Shown one piece after another: positions 10,367 to 21,443 of a stretch of 64,000 nt of DNA. The stretch covers positions 220,414 through 284,413 of the forward strand of contig WACJ01000366.1 in the NCBI GenBank assembly GCA_008973525.1, read 5' to 3'. The notes under the pieces were generated by a model, which did no database searches, was not told the origin of the DNA, and worked only from the letters and a program-made list of their open reading frames with translations. Within the stretch, counting starts at the first letter, position 1, and each line of letters starts with the position of its first letter. Both the position numbers and the translations under genes were made by a program. The stretch comes from Stenopsyche tienmushanensis (Eukaryota > Arthropoda > Insecta > Trichoptera > Stenopsychidae).

Positions 10367-10519
10367 GGATCTATAAAATCCAATTATAGCAGTACAGCCA
10401 GCGTTTAATGGGGTGTGACTGCAAAATCGATTCCAGACGTTCGCTCCCAACGGGCATGTGTTCACCATAACATCCAAGCATATTTCGTCCGCCGAAGAAG
10501 TCCATCCCACGTAGCGGAT
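10367..10519 (-). CDS. Tentative second exon of the secreted-protein gene
   Basis: Downstream of the 10867-11052 exon on the minus strand, an acceptor-like AG (GGTGTAG, with CTAAT about 25 nt upstream) could begin an exon at 10519. It is open in phase 0 and contains four Cys: SADEICLDVMVNTCPLG, NRFCSHTP and NAGCTAI. The possible donor GTAACA at 10366-10361 is weak. A competing frame over the same bases reads DPLRGMDFFGGRNMLGCYGE and would need a different splice phase. I prefer the first because it keeps phase 0 from exon 1, but this is a guess. The local GC content is higher than in the flanks. Confidence 0.22.
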
Positions 10520-10866
10520 CTACACCAAGTCGGCACCACACATTAGAACAGGTTAATTTTTTTCCGGAGTCCGGACGCCTCAGATAATGATTGCATATTT
10601 TCTCATGTGTGTAATACAACAGATGCCGTAACTCGTTACGGAACACACACGAGAGCATCGTGTGTATGTAACAGATTCCCACTTACCTACATAGATTGTA
10701 TTCAAATGTGGTTCTCTGAGCCAGGTCTACTTAACTCGGAATCGATTAAACCTCACTTATTGACCGTGGCAGTCCAGCTTGCGCCATAATTCAGCATACG
10801 CAATCAAATTCTTAACCCGTAACAGGATTCGACACACCGTATTACGCCATGCTCCTCTGGACTCAC

Positions 10867-11052
10867 TTCCTCCGAGATAATTGCGGATGTCTGAAAAAAT
10901 GGCGTTTGAACATCCACGGAGACCGCAGCTGGACGGACCATTTCCATGCGAGCCCATGAAGCCATAAAATCCGGCAGAACGTCATAAATTTGCGCGGACG
11001 CAGAAAAAACGTTGAGAAACACTGCCAAAAAAAACACCCTCAAGCACGCCAT
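10867..11052 (-). CDS. Probable first coding exon of a secreted protein (family not recognised)
   Basis: On the minus strand an ATG at 11052 opens a frame starting MACLRVFFLAVFLNVFSASA, a textbook signal peptide with likely cleavage after ASA, followed by a soluble segment (QIYDVLPDFMASWARMEMV ... QTPFFQTSAIISEE). Directly after codon GAA comes GTGAGT (10866-10861), a consensus splice donor in phase 0, so I end the exon at 10867. Reading on past the donor gives only about 22 more codons before a stop, which also favours splicing. Codon usage is balanced and less AT-biased than the flanks. A frame start three codons upstream would use TTG and is not credible. The product is likely secreted, but I do not recognise the family. 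Confidence 0.5.
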
Positions 11053-11782
11053 TTTCAAACATAATTTTGCTCAACCAAAGTATCTCAATTTTCAAGCGAG
11101 ACACGCAAACTACGTACAGAAAATTTTATGGCTGACCTAATTATACGACATAAAATTTTAAGATTGTTTCATGTTCTATCCAATTAATTTGAAGCGATTG
11201 CTTTTTTAAAATAATTTGAGTACCTCTAATATAAATATAAAAATGTTGATACTGTCGACTCTCGTTATAGAGATTTTGATTCAAATCCAGATTGCGGAAA
11301 GTTGTTTTACCATACCAACAAATTAAGTAGATCGTAAGTATATTTTTTATCGATCATCTGTGGCAATGAAAGATCATCCATCCCTGAAAAAAAACATAGA
11401 GATCACATACGAAAATCAGATAACAAATATAACATCATAAATATAAATAAATACATATTAATGACATAAATTAATCATGATCAATAGTCAGAAAAGATCT
11501 CAATTAGTTTCCACTCATCTTAGATTTTTAATAATTCAGATTTTTTAGCAGACGAATTGAACTTGACACTCATAGTACAAATTTAAACCTAGAAAGTTGA
11601 GTTGTAATAGAGTTGCGCGAAGCACGCCTTTTTAAATAAGCGGACAGGAATGAGTTAATTACTAAAAATAAAAACATGTATATTATAAAAGTTACGTATA
11701 TCAAGAAGTTTTTGGGAATAATCATTAAAGCATATCATGCAATTAAATGGGTGATATATTTTTATATGATTGCATCTTCAAT
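11053..11782. other. Intergenic sequence, no gene seen
   Basis: Includes the upstream flank of the possible minus-strand gene. CTGTCGACTCTCGTTATAGA near 11255 resembles a diverged terminal repeat of the TA-flanked MITE family G (CAGTCGACCCTCCTATAATG), but no partner end was found. Confidence 0.4.
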
Positions 11783-11960
11783 CTATATATATATATATAA
11801 AAATCAATGTTTGTTTGTTCACATTTTATGCGCTGTCATACCGTTCATCTGATTGCAATAAAACTTTGGAGAGTTGTTGTGCGTATCTTTGTGAATGTTA
11901 TACAATTAGTATAAGAATTGTTTGTGTACGCAATTTGTTATGCGCCACGTATGTCTTCAC
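11783..11960 (+). repeat. Helitron-like AT-rich repeat (family E), monomer copy
   Basis: Starts TCTATATATATATATA, then AAAAATCAATGTTTGTTTGT, then ATGCGCTGTCATACCGTTCA and GATTGCAATAAAACTTT, the same order of blocks as the copies at 32.1, 39.1 and 52.0 kb. The downstream limit is unclear; CGGCAACGCC near 11968 may belong to the same element. Confidence 0.6.
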
Positions 11961-12094
11961 CCTAGCCCGGCAACGCCCTAGCGAGGAAAGGAGGGACTGG
12001 ACTCTTTGCACTCCAGAAAGCCGTCCAGAGTAGATTTCCACTGTCTACTTCTAAAACTACTCGGTCTTTACAAACCTCCCATACTCCCTATCAA

Positions 12095-12316
12095 GACGGT
12101 CGTGAAAGCGTTCTTCAATACGTTCTTTCAGGATACCCGCTGGGTGAGCGTTCGAAATAAAACTCAATGGTAATGCTACCTTCAATATCGAGCGAATGAG
12201 GAGGCGAATGTATGATACAGACGAGATGGATGTAACTCTTTTCTGCGAATGGATATTGAAGAGATCCATAGTTCTACAGTGGACTGTTTATGGTTGCACT
12301 ATGATGATGATGATGA
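12095..12316 (+). mobile_element. (ATG)n-tailed retroposon end (family B)
   Basis: Shares CTACCTTCAATATCGAGCGA, ATGATACAGACGAGATGGAT, GAATGGATATTGAAGAGA and CTACAGTGGACTGTTTATGG with the copies at 20.9 and 52.3 kb, and ends in ATGATGATGATGATGA. The CAGTGGACTG block followed by an ATG microsatellite resembles the 3' ends of RTE-clade non-LTR retrotransposons common in Lepidoptera. The class assignment is from memory of that pattern and is moderate. Confidence 0.55.
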
Positions 12317-13760
12317 CGGTGTAACTAGGAATCGGGCGAATATATTAAATATGAACCGTTGGTATGAGTGCTCAAATGTCTAATTGATTCGAATGCATTC
12401 CATACGCTTAAATTATTAACGCACAAATAAATCGCAAACGGTATGATTGCATTAAAAAAACGCATTTTGAATGGAATGAATGCGGATACAAACTCCCAAA
12501 TGAGGCTCACAATCGCAAATGGGTCATGCATTTCGTGGAAAACTGCAAATGACGGGCTAATGTTGTTTACTTTAACGCAAACAACATAAACAAACACAAT
12601 TGCGTTATTTATAATTCGCAATTTAAATTGCAAAATTAATTTAAAAAATTATGCACGATTTCATGTGGAAAGCTTCGGATGAAATTGCACGGTATTATTT
12701 TTAATTGATGATCAATTATCCACGCTCGGCGCATTAATTGAATGCATTGTGTCGATTGAACATTTGACGATAGTGCGAATTAAATTCGAAATTATGGTGA
12801 TTAATTACGTTTTGTGCAAAAATTGCTAATGAATACTGATGATAAAGTATGGCCACATTTTCAAAAGCATTTAATTTTGTTGAACGCATTGAGCATTGGA
12901 ATAGTAATTTATTTCAGTAATTTATCAATTATCTTACGCAAGGTTGTCATCATCATCACTATCGATTTCTTTTTGGCCAAATATTATAATTTTCCAAACT
13001 TTCTTCACCACCATTCGGTTCAATGCTCTATAGTTTGCAAATATTATGTTATTTTGAATTGTTTGTGTTTGGCGGTCATCTTTTTAAATTTTATTTTATG
13101 TGATATTTAAGGTAAAATGTTTATCAACTTGTCCCAGATTTCATTTCCGTTGAATTTGATTTAATCTTCATCCATTAGTTGTTCTTGAATGCTCTCGATA
13201 ATCATATCGTTAAAATATGTCTTCTTTTTCATCAACATTTAACACATTGATGAATAAAATCTAGCCAAAAATAGCTATGATGTTAAGGGGTCATCTGACT
13301 TTGAAAGCCCAAAAAATAAGCAATTTTTAATTCTATTTTTTACAGTAAATACACAGTATAATGACCGTTTGCCTGAAATGCTAAATGTTGAAAAGATTAT
13401 TAATCGGTATGGATGTTGCTATTATATAAAACTCAATTAATCAATCAAAAAGTTTGGGTAAAAACACCTTTTTTTCGGTTTTTAGAAATCCTTTCAACAC
13501 CACATGCAAAAAGGTCATTTCGAAAAAAAAATGCGTTTAAAGTTTCAAGTACTTAAAAAATGTTAAAAAGAAAAACTTACTACTAATTAGCGATTCCAGA
13601 TCCATAAAGCAATTCTTCAGCTATCTCAGCCTTGTATTTTTTAGTTGATCTGGCATCTCTGCAAGCTCTTCTAGCATCTTTAGAAGATTCGGAGCCTCGG
13701 CGGTATAAAAGGCGTATAAGGCTTCTGAACCGAATGTGATTCCCATGACGACCATTATTC
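12317..13760. other. Intergenic sequence, no gene seen
   Basis: Very AT-rich. TTAAGGGGTCATCTGACTTT near 13282 looks like a possible transposon terminus but has no partner that I can find. A minus-strand frame at 13583-13813 begins inside the neighbouring MITE and is not a gene. Confidence 0.45.
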
Positions 13761-13764
13761 TTAA

Positions 13765-14312
13765 CCTTTTCGTTAGTGAGCAAATTTAAAATCGATGAAG
13801 TCGTTGATGTCATAATCGCTTTACACCGATTACTTTCTGTCAGCTCCTAATCAGCGTAAGGCAATCTTCAATTCGAGGCAGAGTCAATTGTAAATGAACA
13901 CTTGATAGTGCACACAAGACCACTTCATTTCTTTACATAAACAATGCACAAAAAATCGATTCAAGTGCTCCTCCTTTAGAAGGAAATGATAATTGGACAA
14001 AGACTCATTCAACACGCGGCGAAGAACAGCAACCAGTTAAATAAACAAACACTCTCGATAACACACAATATTCGGTCGTTTCTTTGCGTAAAAAAATAAC
14101 ACACTTGAAATCGAAATCATTATAAGTGGATAAATTTGGGCTTAACGATCTATACAATCATGAGATGCATGCGAGAAAGCTCTCCGTCTCAGTCTCCTGA
14201 ACTGCGCTAAGTTCTCTCTGTCTCTGTCCGCCTCGGAGCTTCAATGCACAAGAGTGCTCTTTCTGAATAGTGAAGGTCAAAACGGATATTTCCGTAAGTA
14301 CTCACGAAAAGG
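13765..14312 (-). mobile_element. TTAA-flanked MITE, piggyBac-like (family C), copy 1
   Basis: Flanked by TTAA at 13761-13764 and 14313-14316. The ends read CCTTTTCGTTAGTGAGC and, reverse-complemented, CCTTTTCGTGAGTAC, giving matched CCTTTTCGT termini. Internal blocks shared with the other copies, read on the minus strand, include AAGAGTGCTCTT, the GAGACAGAGACGGAGAG-type purine tract, TAGATCGTTAAGCCC and TAATCGGTGTAAAGCG. No transposase is present. TTAA duplication points to piggyBac-like (or Kolobok) mobilisation. At 548 bp it is the longest TTAA-bounded copy in the window. Confidence 0.75.
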
Positions 14313-14316
14313 TTAA

Positions 14317-15901
14317 TATAGGCTCAAATCCTTTATTAAAAATGCAGACTGCAGTATGTGTCGCTATTTCCGGTATTTTTTTGTCACAAAAAATATGTTT
14401 CGGTACCAGAGATCATACGCACGCATTGAAATCATCATCAGACGAAAATCCTTCTTCGAAAGCTCTTTCTTTTTATGCTCTTAATTTTCACTTACTTATT
14501 CCCTTTTTTTAAATCTGTGTTAACATTTTTGGACTTAATTTGCTCCCTTGCTAGAACAAATATAAGAAAGGTCCCTAACGGGAACCTCTGGTCTGCAAAA
14601 CATAAATAGATTTAGGGATAAACCTGCGATTGCAGCGGTCTCAGAGCCGTTGGGGCGCAATCTGGAAGGAGTGAGCGCATTTCGCGAATTAGTTGTAAAG
14701 CAATGATATAATCCGAATTTCTTCAACAAAATTATGGACGACATTCTTGGAGATATGTCCTTTCGAATAATGAAATTTAAAAAAATAAACGATTTCTTTA
14801 GCGTCAATTTTTAACAGTGTTTAATATCTCTCTAAATATTTCCGATAAAGAAATTATTTATACAAGTATTTTTGATTGACAGCCGTGCTACAAACGATAT
14901 TTTATTATGGATGTCGTTTTTTGATTGGGTGTCAAATCTTATGATTGTCAATCTCACCGGTTTCGCTTTCTTGTGCCGATCGATATCGAGATGCATAATC
15001 AAGCATGAAAGAGCTTTTTTCGGAGCTTTTTTTTAAAGCTCTTTTTGTTCGCGTTTTCTAAGCATGATATTCAGTTGCGGTGCTTTTGCCCTTCCTTATT
15101 TTATAACACAATCAAGCGTGATGCGGTTTACCATGTACGTAACTTACGGCATACATAAATAACTATAGCCATATTTTATTGCCAATTTATTCTAGGCCTC
15201 TGGCTATTTTTGCTGCAACCATTCTCGGTCGGTTACCATCCTCGCATTTTACCTAGTTTATATTCGCATAATATGTACGGAATTTAGCCATTCGTATCTT
15301 TTAGAACAATTCCAACATGGCCATATTTTATCGGATACAAGTAGCGCAAAAACGCCCCGCTTTTCAGCGTTTGCGCCTCCGAAGTTCTTCAATCAGACGT
15401 TCCTACGAAATAGCCCAAATACTTTGTTTTATTGTATGTAAATATTTTTTGATGGTCTCGAGATTCTTTTGTAGCGAAAACGAGTTCTTAAAATGTTGTC
15501 AACGTTTTCTATTCAAAGTTATCTCGGAGAAATATCTATATAGACCACTATATTTCTGATCGATTCATACCACTTTTATATTGCTCAGGGCGCTTAAGCT
15601 CAATTTTATCATTGAAGTATTCATGGCTCGTAATCAATATAAATATTGATACTAATACCAATTTGATAATTAAACAAAACGTTGATAAATCATGGACTCC
15701 ATATTATGGATAAATTTTCATATTTTCATTCCATCATTTCGATCAAGATTTTCTGCAATTAAATATAAATATTGATCCTTATCCTGTTTTAAATATTATG
15801 AGTTATCAAACTTTTTGTAAAAGTGTAAAATGGGGTATAGTGGCTCAACGTAAAAGACGAGATATCAAAATTAAACTCTGACAGTAAAAATAATGGCACT
15901 T
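14317..15901. other. Intergenic sequence, no gene seen
   Basis: Short unrelated frames only. No repeats that I could relate to other parts of the window. Confidence 0.5.
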
Positions 15902-15905
15902 TTAA

Positions 15906-16283
15906 CCCCTAAAGGAGTACTATCCCAGGGTCTGGGATAGTACTCCTTTACTAGCACTCCCCTCCACTATTCAGACAGAGAGAGAACGGAGTGTAATTCG
16001 GGAGACAGAGACGGAGAGCTTCCCCGCATACATCGTACGATTGTATAGATCGTTAGCCCAAATTTATCGACTAATAATGACAGTGTTTGTTTATTTAATT
16101 GCTTCCTGTTCGTGTTTAAGTAAAAAATGACGTGGTCTTGTATGCTATCAACAGTGTTTATTTACAATTAACTCTGCCTCGAATTGAAGATACTCTGATA
16201 GGAGCTGACAGAAAGTAATCGGTGTAAAGCAATTATGGCATCAACGACTTCATCGATTTTAAATTTGCTCACTCCTCAAAAGG
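15906..16283 (+). mobile_element. TTAA-flanked MITE (family C), copy 2, with a palindromic end
   Basis: TTAA at 15902-15905 and 16284-16287. Begins CCCCTAAAGGAGTACTATCC and ends GCTCACTCCTCAAAAGG. The interior is closely similar to the copy at 26666 (ACTATTCAGACAGAGAGAGA, GAGACAGAGACGGAGAGC, CATACATCGTACGA, TTTATCGACTAATAATGA). Compared with that copy it carries an extra inverted duplication near its left end (15910-15950). There is no transposase. The ATG frame over its right end, which reads into flanking DNA, is shared with copy 1 only up to the TTAA, so it is not a gene. Confidence 0.8.
15910..15950. repeat. Near-perfect 19-bp-arm palindrome at the MITE end
   Basis: The arms TAAAGGAGTACTATCCCAG (15910-15928) and its exact reverse complement (15932-15950) are separated by only GGT. 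The sister copy at 26.67 kb has the first arm but not the second, so the second arm is a new inverted duplication. Confidence 0.9.
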
Positions 16284-16287
16284 TTAA

Positions 16288-19200
16288 AAATGTCAGCAAC
16301 TTTGACAATAAAAGAATTGTCGTATAATTCTATGATACATATATTATTACATATGTGCTGTATAAATGTGTCGGGGAGATTCTGAGAATCATGGAGGAAT
16401 AATTATTATGTGCAAGTCAAAAATAAATTAAGATCAAAGCATTGAGTTTGTTTGAAGATCTTGAGAAGAATCTAAATGAAATTTCGAGCAATGAGCAATT
16501 CCATGAAAGCGTGGATTATTTTTATGCTTAAATTTGTTTGAATTTGATCAACATCATTACCTGAGAAATGAGTGGACATAATTCTGAGAAAATATAATAT
16601 AATTTATTAAATATGTTCTGAGATCTTATTTTGGTGTATTTTTAATGTGCAGAGAGCCATTGTATTGTAAAGTCGTAAGGTTTCAAGGGTAAAAAAAATC
16701 GAGTTAGAAACACCTTTGAAGTGTTTTTATTTTCATGCTTTTTCTGTGAAAGGGTCGTCATTTAAAAAAATACATTAAAAAATTCTTCTGGGAGTTATTG
16801 AATATCCTCAACATTCACAACTCAACAGTAACAAAGATTTGGCAATTGCTGTATTTTCAGCTGACTCGATCAGACTAAATCCGATTTTTTGATTGATGAT
16901 CAGGTAATATACCTTATTTATAAAATGAATGGGTTTTAATTCTAGTTAAGTTTTTACAATCAAAAATATCATGAATTTAGTACGCTTATTTTGGCTCTTA
17001 TACAATTTTTTCACTGTGAATATACAAATAAGTAAAATTGCTCTAACGGAAACTCTTCAGTTAAGCTCTTTTCAAATATTTACACAATTTTACGACGTAT
17101 AAAATATTCTAATACAACTCCGCCGTAATATAAAAACTTTGTATATTTATCTTATATTGCTCTGTGTATAACGGAGTCTCACAAAAGAATTCATAATTAA
17201 AATTCCTTGTTACGTTTAAAATTCTCCGTAGAGAAATGGCATGTCGCAAGCGTAATAAAAATATACGTCTCAGTCGCTATTTGATTTTAAAGCGGGTTTT
17301 TATTACATTTTTTCGCACTTTATTATTTTAATATTGTACCTAAATGTTGAGAAGCTGTGGTCGTTGCAAAAGCTGTATTAAATAATGAATCGATTATTTT
17401 TTGAGGAAATGTCATTCAAACATTTGCGCATAAATTTATTCATTCATCAATTAAGTACAGGATGCTTATGAAATTTTGTGCATTAACATTTTGATAACCT
17501 AAATTAAAATGTTAATCTATTCTCGAATGGTAAATATTATTGAATAAATAATTAATAACGAGTTATTAAAACAGGGCCGCATTTTGTACGCGGTGGATAA
17601 ATGATGATTTGGCATTTTCGGGGTGGCTTTTTTTAGTCCTTTCGATACGATCAGTAATTTCACGATTGATATAAGAACGGATGAGAAGGATCCAATCATA
17701 CCTTTTCAGGCCGAGTATTTTTTTGTAATGCGTTGAAATATTGCTCGGGCAGAATAGGCGTAGAAAGCGATATTCAATCATTCGTTCTTGGTAATCTTTA
17801 TACGGTTTGGCATTCGAACAACTCACTTCGACGTATGAAATGTTTCGTATTTCAAGGAACACGAATCTCGTACAGGACTTCGCTCGTCCGACATGTTTGC
17901 CAGGCTCTGGATTAACCGAAGATCTTCCCAGCGGTTCTTTTATTTACCCTTGCAGCGAGCAACACGAAATTCTACTTATCCAACAGTGCACTTACAATCC
18001 TGAAATTGTTGGTCGAGCGAGTTTCTACTTTACGGGGGACTCTGTCTCAATTGCACACTGGAAGCGTTCTGGTGTGATATTGTAAGAAAAAAGAGAAGAT
18101 AAATGATGGCAGAGACACTTTGACGACCCTCTTTATCTTCGTGAGGACTGCTCTCGCATTTTGGTATCCATCTGCTTATCTATACGAAAACCTGTTTCTT
18201 TTTGTGTTCGTCCAGCCATTTCATTCGCATGCTTATCATTTTTTCCACATATTAAATAGTGATTCTTTCACGTTCAGCTAAAATTACAGTACAAATAAAG
18301 TATGATCAGTCATCATTCATTCTGTCATACCAAATCTTTTCTTAATGAATCCTCTGCTAAAATTTAGCCGAAATAGATTGCGATTTAAGCGATGCAGCTC
18401 GAAACAAATGTTCCACGATATATGTATGTATTAATCTAATTTTTTTTGTACTACTGACCTAACCATAGATGTAGGTATACCAAATACAGAATATAATGGA
18501 AAAGTGTAATTGTATACCTGTTGTATATTTAATTACTAGTGCCTGGCCTTAAATCATCCGCGAGTCGATGACGGTGCCTTTTGTATGGAAACTAAATTAA
18601 AATTCTGGTGGTGTTATGACTGTCGAAAATTGAGGTTCGGTGCCTTTTTTGGGGCACATATGATTTCAAACTGTTCGAATTTTTTTTCACTTCTGAATCT
18701 TGAAATCGTGTGTAATTTAATAAATTCAGCAATCAATTTTTCTTTCACAAAAACAATCAAATAAATATGTCCATAATATAATCAAACATATATTAAACAC
18801 CCGCTTATTATTAAAAGACAACACCTAATGCAGTGCCGTAGAGTGAAACACATGTTGCCTAATAAATTATCTTTATATATCTTTATGAGATCATATTAAG
18901 CGATGTTAATTGCTCTTTTTTATTTTATTGCGATTCGTCTGAGTGTTTTCATGTACTAAAAAAGACCAGGATCATGGTCTCTAAATAGATAAATAGCACA
19001 TGGGGCGTTCAATAAATTATGCGAATTTTCTATTAATTTAAGTATACATGTAAATCATCATCGTCTTCTTCTTTGCCTTATTCAATTTTATTGTTATTGA
19101 GTCATCAATGTCTTCTGGCGACATTGCTGATGTATATGACTATTCTTGATATTACAAGTATGGTCATTCTCACTCTTGCTTTATGTATAAATTCAATAAA

Positions 19201-20066
19201 GTCTTGTTTTACAAGTTATTTTAAATTTATTTTCGCTATATTTATCAATGCTAATTCTATATTTGCCAATAATTGAATAATTTATACGTATTATTCAATT
19301 CTTTCGAATTATTTGAATTGTGTGAATAACAATTTTTTATTGACAAACCGCTTGGAAAAATCGTTTGATTGTTTCCCAAATCAGATTATTTTAACTCCAT
19401 TTCACAAAGCATCCCATTATTTTGTTAAAAAAGTGATTTTTAGTAAATAAATAGAGAATAGTTCGAAGGTCTGGATTTTATGGCGGGTGGTATTTTTGAT
19501 AAAATTCACTTTAATGAATTCTAAAAAATATCTTGTATTTACAATGCCTGAACCCTATTTTGATCTTTTGCGATGGATCCAAGATTCATCTCTTAGCAAT
19601 CGGTATTTAAGAAATGCTTCTGATCCTTACTGAGTAGCTCTGTGTTATCCTAGCAGCATTTTCGCCGATTGTCATCAATCATTGGTATATAGAATTTTCC
19701 TATTGTAAATTTTATATTTCTTTGGAGGAATTTAAAAAAACTATTTATGATCGTTCCATATTATGAAAAATAAACTGGATTTTAAGATTAACTTTGAATT
19801 CATTGAAAAATTCAATTATTTTTTATAAATAGGATATATAATAGACATTATGAAAAAATTATACCATAGGAACGCTAATATGAATATTCCTATTGATGCA
19901 AATAATTTTATCTAATAGATAACAGAGAGGGTAAACCAGCTTTGTATAAATAATTACACAAATAATGTATATAAGCTAAGCTAACAGCTATAATAGTACC
20001 TCCTGTACTATTATCCGAAACTATTCTACTAAAGTTGCATAAATTCTTTGTTAGTTCACATCTGAC
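16288..20066. other. Long AT-rich intergenic sequence, no gene seen
   Basis: No recognisable coding content over almost 3.8 kb. Frames near 17566-18085 and 19073-19276 are short and featureless. A small hairpin TAATAGTAC/GTACTATTA with a 5-nt loop lies near 19990-20012, just before Tigger copy 2. Confidence 0.5.
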
Positions 20067-20159
20067 TACAGTAGAACCTCGGTTATCCGGACCTAATTGG
20101 GGATGAAAGTAGTCCAGATAACGAAAATACGGATAATCGAAAATAATCATAATTGACAA

Positions 20160-20880
20160 GAAAAGACAGGGAAAATCGATTTTTGCTTAAAGCTAGCTCT
20201 TCTTTTAGAAGCTGCCAAATCGTGAATACTCTTAAGATGTAAGTAATGTAAGATGTTCTTATTTACAATATTTTTGGTTCTCAAACTATTTCAAGGCGAT
20301 ATCTAAATACTGAAAAGCTTCAGAATGTGTAGGACCAATATCTCCCTTCTCGCAAATCTCTCCATCGTCTCTTTTTTCTGAGGCAGATATTTCTTTAGTT
20401 CTTTCATCATCATTCAAAATTTGGAATTCAGAATTTAACCACTAGGTTACAACTTTTTCGTCGTATTCAGCACATATAGAAATTTATGCTATTGCTTCCG
20501 CAGTACATCCTATAAGACTTTTGATATTTTTAAAGCATCTAGGGATTTTTGATTTGCCAGTGACGAGCAGTAGCAATCAGCCTGCTGCATTTGCACACAA
20601 TATTATAGTGATACGTTCTTTACTAGTTTTGTACTCAGATAAAGGATTCCAATGTCTTGATGATAAAGATTTGTTGGGTAGTTTTTTTCCAAATAAAATC
20701 ATCAGGTATCAGAATTGTATATAAACTCTTCTTCGAATCCTTTCTTCTCCACAAATAACTTCAATGTGTCAATGAATGTGTTTGCTGAAGGTATATCAGC
20801 AGAAAGCTTTTCCCCATGAATTTCAAGTTCCCTGATAGCAAGTCATCCTTTGAATTTTTCAAGCTAGCCCGAACGTACAT
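20160..20880 (-). pseudogene. Tigger-like transposase pseudogene
   Basis: Read on the minus strand, pieces in order are: the N-terminal side block LEIHGEKLSADIPSANTFID (about 20840-20770); KKLPNKSLSSRHWNPLSEY; SKERITI then LCANAAG, followed by a stop; and VTGKSKIPRCFKNI (about 20560-20525). These match the standard jerky/Tigger blocks (SADETGL..., SKERLTL.LCANASG, GKSKNPRCFKN). The next segment (20500-20160) is the acidic C-terminus, as in copy 1, reached through an internal deletion that removes the second and third catalytic acidic residues. Stops and frameshifts are frequent. Confidence 0.8.
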
Positions 20881-20916
20881 TTAGTTTTATATTGTAAAAT
20901 ATTGCTTTTTCACAAA

Positions 20917-21350
20917 ATCATCATCATCATAGTGCAGCCACAAACAGTCCACTGCAGAACTAAGGGCTTCTTCAATATCCATTCACAGGAAGGGGTTACA
21001 TCCATCTCGTCTGAATCATACATTCATCTTATCGTTCATTCGATATTGAAAGTAGCATGACCTCCAAATTTAATTTAGAACGCTCTCCCAGCGAACCACC
21101 TGGAGGATCGTGTCGAAGAACTACCACTCTAGACGACCTTGTTGATTTTAATGAAAAGGGCTTTCTGAAGTACAATGGAAGACAATGCTGTTATCGTTGC
21201 AAAGTGAAGTTCTTCATATGCCTCGCCTCAAGGTAGTATATTTGGTGTTCTTCTTGTCTTTGTTCTGTTCCTAAAGCTTCTTGGCTCTAAACTGGTAAGG
21301 TTCATTGTGTTCCATGTTGTCGGATAGAATCGACTATGTAAGAGATAGCG
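20917..21350 (-). mobile_element. (ATG)n-tailed retroposon end (family B) nested in Tigger 2
   Basis: In reverse orientation it starts with the (ATC)n end of the tail at 20917-20930, then GTGCAGCCACAAACAGTCCA and CTGCAGAAC, matching the reverse complements of the copies at 12.2 and 52.4 kb. The distal limit is inferred by comparing the flanking Tigger sequence with copy 3 at 33.0 kb. At over 400 bp it is the longest copy of this family in the window. Confidence 0.6.
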
Positions 21351-21443
21351 AGTGGAACATAAAAATACACTCTTCTACTTCTGTGTTTCCCGATTTTTTC
21401 ATAGCCCCATTTTCTGAATCCGGATAATCAAGCTTCTACTGTA

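Larger units (their letters stand above)
20069..21441 (-). mobile_element. Tigger/pogo-type transposon 2, TA-flanked, with a nested retroposon
   Basis: The left end CAGTAGAACCTCGGTTATCC and the reverse complement of the right end, CAGTAGAAGCTTGATTATCC, are matched terminal repeats flanked by TA (20067-20068 and 21442-21443). Degraded jerky/Tigger transposase fills the minus strand. An (ATG)n-tailed retroposon has inserted within it (about 20917-21350). Tigger sequence resumes at CATAAAAATACACTCTTC (about 21358), which aligns with the copy at 33.04 kb. The element is 1,373 bp including the nested insertion. Confidence 0.85.

Noticed and set aside
11783..11802. Simple (TA)n microsatellite
   Set aside because: It is the start of a Helitron-like repeat shared with three other loci, not an isolated microsatellite.
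13583..13813. Minus-strand frame beginning MTSTTSSILNLLT, also seen at 16240 as MASTTSSILNLLT
   Set aside because: The similarity between the two places ends exactly at the TTAA of the MITE, so the shared Met-start peptide is transposon end sequence and the rest is unrelated flank.
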